From positions 88,055,022 to 88,119,021 of the forward strand of contig CM070877.1 in the NCBI GenBank assembly GCA_036365515.1: a DNA stretch of 64,000 nt, read 5' to 3'. Below the pieces are notes generated by a model. It saw only the letters and a program-made list of their open reading frames with translations, did no database searches and was not told the DNA's origin. Shown piece after piece: positions 58,101-64,000 of the stretch. This DNA comes from Torymus aiolomorphi (Eukaryota > Arthropoda > Insecta > Hymenoptera > Torymidae). Positions within the stretch are counted from its first letter, which is position 1; each line of letters begins with the position of its first letter. The translations under genes were made by a program, and so were the position numbers.

Positions 58101-58701
58101 CTCGAATAAATTTCAAAATCATCGGTGGCATAGGCATACTCGGACGTCCTGATTTGAGATGGATTCGGTCATGTATGGGAAAATGTCCAGAACTTTTGAC
58201 TCGTTTGTCACCTTTTTTTTCCTTAATTTATTGCTACTATTAGTTTCGCGTGCAAAGGACATAAACGAGACAGGGTGGAAAATCTTCAATTTTAACCTAA
58301 AAAAACAGTCCTGTAATCCATATTACTGTGCGACGTATGCTAAATTCTGAGCATGTAAAAAACTGTTTAAAAAGGTCCACTTTTGGGGTACAGACACTTT
58401 TTTCGAATTCAAAATTTGAAATAAAAGTATTTAAATAAAATAACGCTCTATCCGTACTGGTAAAATGGCCAGATGACGTTTGCTAAATTTTTAAATTATT
58501 TGTCTACAATTAATTAGATATTGAACTGAAATAATTAAAATTATTTACCATTTAGCTTATCGATAAAATCATCGATTAGAAGAGTGTATGAGAAAAAATT
58601 CCGTTACATGGCGTTGCTTCAACTGTGTTTCATAGTTTTAAAATATACGTCACGAATGTTGATTTTCTCCCCCAACGTTTTTGCATAACTATTGTCATAC
58701 A

Positions 58702-60115
58702 TATTTTAATCTTAAAATGTATAGTTTGATTTGTACTTACTATTTTGCATCTCGTCCTCGCTATGTTCCCTTCCTCAGGACAATCTCAATACTGTACGAT
58801 GGCAATGAAGCTGAGTACTTAGCTGCAGCGGGAATTCGGAAAGAATGACGACATCTGCGAAGTTGGCATCTACATCGTTTCAAAGGTGTGGTATATTTTA
58901 CAGCTAAGGCCATGCTCTCACCAACATGAGTCTCACTCGTCGTCTCGTCATCGTCGTCGTAAAAAAAATTACGTTTACTAAAGTTTATAAGAAGGTGTCG
59001 AAGGAGCAATATACCTGATAAAGAAGAAGAAACTTTCCACAAAGTACCTCTTTTTTTATTACTTATATGTTTGTTCTACATTAACGAAAAAAGAAATAGT
59101 AAATAGTGCACAGAAGGTTATTCATGGTTATGAAAGGTTTGTATAATCGTTCATCTAATTATTTAAGAATTTAAAACTTATCTGACGTGTAGATGGCTCG
59201 GAAAGGACAAGAAAAATATCACAAGAGGATTATCTTTCCATGTTCACAATATTTGGACTTCTTAATTTACAAAGCACCGTCAAACTCGAGAAGTCGGATA
59301 AATCGTGTTGTGGTTAGAACGTCACTTGAATGTAGGCATCTGTGCTTCTAAACTATAGCGACGATTAAACACATCTATATTCACGTTATAGTCTAACCAC
59401 AAAAAGAGTTTTTTGACTTCTAGAGTTCGACAATTCTTCGCAGCTTATCAAGTCTACCTACATAATGTTCTAAGTATGAGAATATGATCCTAGTTTAAAA
59501 GCAAGGTTTTCCTGTCCTTTTTCCGAGCCATGAGCACGTCAGATAAATTTACAAATCTTAAATAATTATATGAACGATACACCTTTTATAACCGCGAATA
59601 ACCTTCTGTGCACTATTTACCATATCTTTTTTCGTAAATGTAAAACACAAATATAAGTAATAAAAAACGAGGTACTTTAAGTAAATTTTCTATTTCTTTT
59701 TCAGGTATGTTGCTGCCTCGACAACTTCATATAAACTTTATCAAAACGTATTTTTTTTATGCGGGCAGCGACAACGGGGACGACGACGATGACGACGTCG
59801 GCAACGGCGAAGTCCGCGACGGCGATAACGGTCACGACGTCGACACAAGGAGTGAGACTCACGATGGTGAGAGCATGGCCTTACCTGTAAAGCGTACCGC
59901 ACATTCGAAATGATGCACTCGCTGGCACTACCCGGAAATGACCCAACTTCGCAGATGTCGTCGTCATTCTTCCCGAATGCCCGCTGCAGCTCAGTGCCCA
60001 GCTTTATTCCAACCGTGCAGTATTGAGATTGTCCTAAGGAAGCGGACATAGCAAGGATGAGATTCAAAATAGTATGTACAAATCAACCTATACATTCTAA
60101 GATTAAAATAAAGAT
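58702..60115. repeat. Long imperfect inverted repeat with exon-like arms
   Basis: The left arm (58702-59325) and right arm (59384-60115) match in inverted orientation over most of their length, with a loop of about 58 bases. Both arms carry one segment bounded by a splice acceptor (CTCAG or TTAG) and reading GQSQYCT into ELQR. In the right arm, read on the minus strand, it is open to a donor GTAAGG near 59880-59890; in the left arm it has a stop. It may be a foldback element or a source of hairpin RNA. Confidence 0.7.
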
Positions 60116-60340
60116 TTTATTTAAAAAGCTAAATAGGATAATTTTGTCTGTACTCCTCCAATAACCTATGCATAGACAATATGAGCAGATTATTTATGGA
60201 CTATGCATAGATTATGCATGTTCAATTCCATACATAATCTATGCACAACGTATTATGCATAAATTATGTATAATTTATAAATATTTTTTTTTACATGGGA
60301 AGGAGGTGCCAATGGCGTACAGATACTTGTGTGGATGCCA

Positions 60341-60780
60341 TAAAACGGTAATGTTAGGTGTTCTTCAATCTAAAAGATATTTATAATATAACGGATTATT
60401 TATAGTGACCCCTTCTTTCATTCTAATATTCTATCCAATAAATTAATATCACACAATTATGCAACAAATGGGCAAAGACGATTAATCAACAACTCAAAAA
60501 ACTGTAAGTTCGGAATATATTATAGTATTGTAACTGAATAACATTAACCTTTAGAGGACGGGATGGCCCCTGTACGGGCCATGCCCATGATCGACCCTTA
60601 ACATGTGTTAGTTTTGAGATGTGAGACATCACAAAAACTCGATTTCTATAGAAAAGTGAGAGAAAACAGTAAACCCAAATCCCCGTCCTCTAAAGGTTAA
60701 TTTATTCCATTTACGTAAGTGAATTAATTGATGGACAATTTTATTGAATACGAATAGGTATCATATTCATCTACAACCAA
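60341..60780. repeat. AT-rich direct repeat, copy 1 (interrupted by a MITE)
   Basis: Matches 61095-61385 over AAAGATATTTATAATATAA, GGGCAAAGACGATTA and ATTGAATACGAATAGGTATC. Unlike copy 2 it carries the 149-bp MITE. 60116-60340 is AT-rich with TATGCATA-type repeats and no gene. Confidence 0.85.
60548..60696. mobile_element. piggyBac-type MITE, 149 bp
   Basis: Perfect 15-bp inverted ends CCTTTAGAGGACGGG are flanked by TTAA on both sides (60544-60547, 60697-60700). The paralogous repeat at 61095 has a single TTAA at the same place. TTAA duplication and CCT termini fit piggyBac. Confidence 0.88.
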
Positions 60781-61094
60781 TTTAAACTACAATATGCACG
60801 ATCAGTGTGGTCGCGAAAAGGCGGTGTACTTTTCACGGACAGTGGAAATAACCTCCTAACATAATTATACACGTCCGAGAGAATTAATTAGAAAATATTC
60901 GGATTAGGTACATACTCTTGTATAGAAAGTTCCTAAATTAGTTGAAAACCAAACCAACCATGTTAAAAAATTGTTATCTAGTGTAGGTAATTAATTCCAA
61001 TTAATCTTCAAGGTATAGAATATGACCACGACTTTATATCGCGTCTACCGACTTGCCATTTATGTAGAATAGGCATCACACATATGGTTGCGAG

Positions 61095-61385
61095 AAGGAG
61101 GTTGCCAAAAGCGGTAATGTTCGGTGATGTTCAAACTTAAAGATATTTATAATATAATGGAATATTTATAGTGACCACTCCTTTCGTTATAATATTGTAT
61201 CCACTAAATTAATATCACACAAATTATGCATTCAATGGGCAAAGACGATTATCCAACAACTCTAAAAACTGAATGTTCGGAATATATTACAGTATTCTAA
61301 CTGAATAACATTAATTTATTCCATGTACGTAAGTGCAGTAATTACAGGCCAATTTTATTGAATACGAATAGGTATCATATTTAAA
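61095..61385. repeat. AT-rich direct repeat, copy 2 (empty site)
   Basis: Uninterrupted version of 60341-60780, with AACATTAATTTATTCC at the MITE position. Confidence 0.85.
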
Positions 61386-61413
61386 TATAAATTAGAAAAT
61401 ATTCGCATTAGGT

Positions 61414-61545
61414 ATAGTATATTACGATACGTGGGCCGGAAATTGGATTTCCGGGCCGTGCGTGGTATGACGCCCGAGGCGAAGCCGAGGACGTCATGAC
61501 GCACGGCCAGGGCATCCAATTTCCGGTCCAAGTATTGTATACTAT
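61414..61545. repeat. GC-rich hairpin 1
   Basis: Outer arms ATAGTATA...TATACTAT and inner arms GGCCGGAAATTGGAT / ATCCAATTTCCGG pair, as do CCGTGCGT / ACGCACGG. The loop holds CCGAGGCGAAGCCGAGG. It contrasts with AT-rich surroundings. Confidence 0.8.
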
Positions 61546-61782
61546 TTTTCTTACTCCCCAGCCCAAAGTACGTTCTGTAATTGTTAAATAATTGATAAAA
61601 TTGCGTTGTCGTCTGCTAGCTGTGTTTGAGTGTTAGTTTTTTTTTCGGCCCGGTCGATAGTACTGCCTCTGTCGGCCGCTTTGGGTAGCTCGGTCGATAT
61701 TACCGACTGTTCTTTCTTTTGGCCCGGCGTGGAGAGCTGGTTTTTTGGCCGTCTGCTACTTTCGCTGTTACACAGATGGTTT

Positions 61783-61846
61783 GATGCCCGCCCGACATTT
61801 GCAAGACCGAGGCGAAGCCGAGGTTTTGCTGTTCGGGGCGGGCATC
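61783..61846. repeat. GC-rich hairpin 2
   Basis: GATGCCCGCCC pairs with GGGCGGGCATC and the loop repeats CCGAGGCGAAGCCGAGG from hairpin 1. It lies about 215 bases beyond the stop of the recombinase gene. 61546-61782 shows repeated CGGTCGATA motifs but no gene. Confidence 0.8.
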
Positions 61847-62061
61847 ATAAATACATTCATTAAAAAAAGAAAGAAATAAGGTCATGAAATAAGTACAATA
61901 AAGTTTGATTTTAATAATTTAAACTTTTTCAATATATTAACATCAAGTATTAATACAATAATTAATACAAGATTTACATTTAAATTAATCAGCTTTGGTC
62001 TTAATAATTTTAACTTTCAATATATTAATCTCAATATAAAATAAATTTTTGATTTTTTTCT

Positions 62062-62360
62062 TTACAAATGATTTTCTTTATCAGATTTGTAATTGTTAAT
62101 ATTTACAATGAAATTGCCGTTGATAGTACAATTTTTAATTTTAATATATTTGTTTAAAGTTGCATTTATTTGATCATTCAATGAGTTATTCTGATCTTGA
62201 TTTTGATTTTTATCTGCATTCAGTGATTTATTTTGATTTTGGTTTTGATTTTTATCTTGAATTTGAGGATTTAAATTTTTAAGAATTCTTTTTGATTCAT
62301 TGGTGTTGGTTTGCGGTTGAAGAGTTGTTGTATTGCTTGTTGTCGTAGTAGGTTTTTGAT
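62062..62360 (-). CDS. Tyrosine-recombinase gene, last exon
   Basis: After the acceptor TTTATTTCAG (ends at 62361) the frame enters in phase 1 and stays open to TAA at 62062-62064. It is rich in Asn, Gln and Lys and ends KNCTINGNFIVNINN. It is the likely original terminal exon. It shares with 62575-62759 the segment that follows the acceptor and the stretch around AAGAATTCTT. Confidence 0.6.
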
Positions 62361-62436
62361 CTGAAATAAAGTTTGTTACGAATGAAAAGTAGTACAGGTG
62401 GCATCGACTCTATACATTAGTATTTTTTATGCTTAC

Positions 62437-62759
62437 CCGAAGTTGAATTGAAGTTGTTCGTAGTGATTTCTTCTTCGAAATTTGACCAATTTAAATTGTA
62501 ATCAGATTCATCTTTGTCGGGTGTAGTATTTGTCAATGGTTTCGAATGAGACATTTCATCTTGAATTTGAGGATTTAAATTTTCAAGAATTCTTTTTTAC
62601 ATGGAGGTGGTTGAGTAGTTACTTTATCTTTGAATCCTACTTTCACTGGTGTTTTTGAAAGAAATTTTTTGTTGTTGTGGTTTGTCGAGGGTTGATTTTC
62701 ATTGTTTTCCGGTGTAAGTATTTTCTTATTGCTGGCTGTGGTAAAGTTGAGTTGTTGGT
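62437..62759 (-). CDS. Tyrosine-recombinase gene, duplicated 3' exon block
   Basis: From the acceptor at 62760 the frame is open in phase 1 to a stop at 62575-62577. A shifted frame then continues to a donor GTAAGC at 62436, again phase 1. The part before that donor (SDYNLNWSNFEEE) is a copy of the end of the previous exon (SDYHSNWSHS). So exon end, intron and next exon are present twice in tandem. Either this block is internal with a frameshift, or it supplies an alternative end. Confidence 0.55.
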
Positions 62760-62832
62760 CTGAAATAAAGTTTGTTAGGAATGAAAGGTAGTACGCAAAC
62801 TTATCAAGTATATTAATATTTTTTATGCTTAC

Positions 62833-63457
62833 TTGGAATTGGATGGTACTGGTTCGTAGTGAATTCCTGGTTGGAATGCGACCAATTTGAATGGTAGTCG
62901 GAGTCAGCTTCATTGGGTGTAGTACTTGTCGATGATTTTGGATGAGTGTTTGTCGTAGCTGCACGGATAATACCATTGAAAATCATTTGTCTATTATGTA
63001 GTGAATTTTCTATATAGCCTTCTGCTATAGCATCCGAACGCCACCGTCCTAGTTGTTTAATCATTTGCATGTTTGCACCGGATTCAGAAAGAAGCGTTGC
63101 TGCTGTTCTTCTAAAGCAGTGACCTGTGTACTTTTTTGGATTTTGTAATTTTAAATGAGAAGCAATAGTCTGTGGTACTTCACGTATCTTATTTTTTCCA
63201 ATGACTTGACGAGTACATTTGCCTTTGTTGTAGTGGATGAAAAATCTGTCTGTAAATTGATCGGTTGGTCTTAAGGAAATGTAATGTTTAACCTGGTTAT
63301 AGAAAAGGTTTCCAATAAGAAACTCGCCAGCGTAGTCGTTTTTGTTATGTTGGATCGATACTAGAAAGGCATCACCCAAGTCTTTTAGGTCTTCAAGTTT
63401 CATATTAGTTAATTCGTCACAGCGGAGTGCACCACAAATTCCAAATGTAAGTATTAC
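62833..63457 (-). CDS. Tyrosine recombinase, catalytic exon (Crypton-like)
   Basis: The exon begins at an acceptor (CATTCACAG) in phase 0 with ICGALRCDELTN, the first catalytic arginine. GHCFRRTAATLL gives the His-x-x-Arg box, QLGRWRSD the downstream tryptophan position and AEGYIEN the nucleophilic tyrosine. All are present. It ends at the donor GTAAGC in phase 1. Such enzymes move circular DNA by site-specific recombination. A Crypton is more likely than DIRS because no RT is near, but the window ends before this can be settled. Confidence 0.8.
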
Positions 63458-63538
63458 CTGTGAATGTTAAAAGTATAGTGTAAATTAATCAAGTATAAGA
63501 GTATTAATTGCGAAGTAAATATATAAATAATGAATTAC

Positions 63539-64000
63539 CTTTGTGGCTAAATACACTTGATCATCGGCTGTTGTCATAAAATTCATAATTTCAGTCCAGG
63601 TTAAAGTTTTTGATTTTTTAGGTTTGTAACCTTTACCACAATTTTTTATCATACTTTTTAAAGCGAAGAACTTAGTAATATCAATATTGTCTTTTGTATT
63701 TAAAGTATTTCGAAGCATACTCCATATGCTCCATAGAGTTGGCGGTTTCAATTTTAGTTTTAAGGTGTTAAAGTAAACAATTAAATTGTTTTCTTCTGAG
63801 TTTGTTGAAAGTGAATTTTATTTTCTTCTTTCCATTTTTTGTAAGCGTTATAGACTAGAAGGTAGCGTTCGGAAGACTTCTTTGGTAATGTTTCTGACTC
63901 TATAATTATTTTTGCCTCTTGGTCAAAATTTTTTAAGATTTCTTCTTCTTCTTCAGAACCATCGGATGAGGATTCATCTGTGTTTGTTTCATTGAAAAAC
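63539..64000 (-). pseudogene. Tyrosine recombinase, N-terminal exon (one frameshift, cut by window end)
   Basis: The N-terminal core-binding part reads KKSSERYLLVYNAYKKWKEEN, then after a one-base shift near 63785 PPTLWSIWSMLRNTLN and CGKGYKPKKSKTLTW. It ends at donor GTAATT (63533-63538) in phase 0, matching the next exon across an 81-base intron. An acidic Ser/Glu run lies near 63940-63970. The start codon lies at or beyond the window edge. Confidence 0.75.

Overview
This is eukaryotic DNA, almost certainly from an arthropod and most likely an insect. All recognisable genes belong to transposable elements typical of insect genomes (Penelope-like, Ty3/Gypsy with env, BEL/Pao, R1-type, Polinton/Maverick, tyrosine-recombinase element, TTAA-site MITEs). 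Several coding regions are interrupted by short GT-AG introns. I see no convincing host gene, rRNA or tRNA. A hymenopteran is my guess, but nothing in the sequence proves it.

The first 54 kb is one stack of nested insertions whose borders can be read to the base. The outermost host is a Penelope-like element (PLE) on the + strand, from before base 1 to about 54.2 kb. It was split at 2208/46172 by an env-bearing Ty3/Gypsy element (2209-46171, minus strand, 681-bp LTRs, ATAT target duplication). It was split again at 46266/53906 by a BEL/Pao element (46267-53905, AGGGG duplication). Inside the Gypsy element lie an R1-type non-LTR element (3246-8594, 15-bp duplication) and a small TTAA-flanked element with 13-bp terminal inverted repeats (16035-41416). 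That small element was hit by a complete 24.8-kb Polinton (16343-41183, TATTAA duplication, AG termini, inverted repeats of about 0.5 kb). The Polinton was hit in turn by a second BEL/Pao element (18839-26011, 432-bp LTRs, AGATG duplication). At three of these junctions the interrupted reading frame resumes on the far side of the insertion, which confirms the reconstruction.

The Polinton reads on the minus strand: a three-exon acidic gene, protein-primed DNA polymerase B, three conserved small genes, chromodomain integrase, penton-like protein, basic core-like protein, major capsid protein, an RNase H-fold-like protein, an adenain-type protease, then after the BEL/Pao insertion one more conserved gene. 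The capsid block is open and tightly packed. Polymerase, protease and several small genes carry stops or frameshifts, and I could not find the packaging ATPase. The Gypsy element has a Gag with twelve CCHC zinc knuckles, a pol with many lesions and a split env. On its opposite strand, between env and the LTR, there appears to be a small intron-containing gene with its own TATA box and poly(A) signals.

From 54.2 to 61.4 kb the sequence is repeat-rich and mostly non-coding: a CA microsatellite, a 31-bp minisatellite present twice, a long imperfect inverted repeat carrying two copies of an exon-like segment, and a piggyBac-type MITE with an internal empty-site control. From about 61.4 kb to the end lies a Crypton-like tyrosine-recombinase element on the minus strand, with introns and a tandemly duplicated 3' end.
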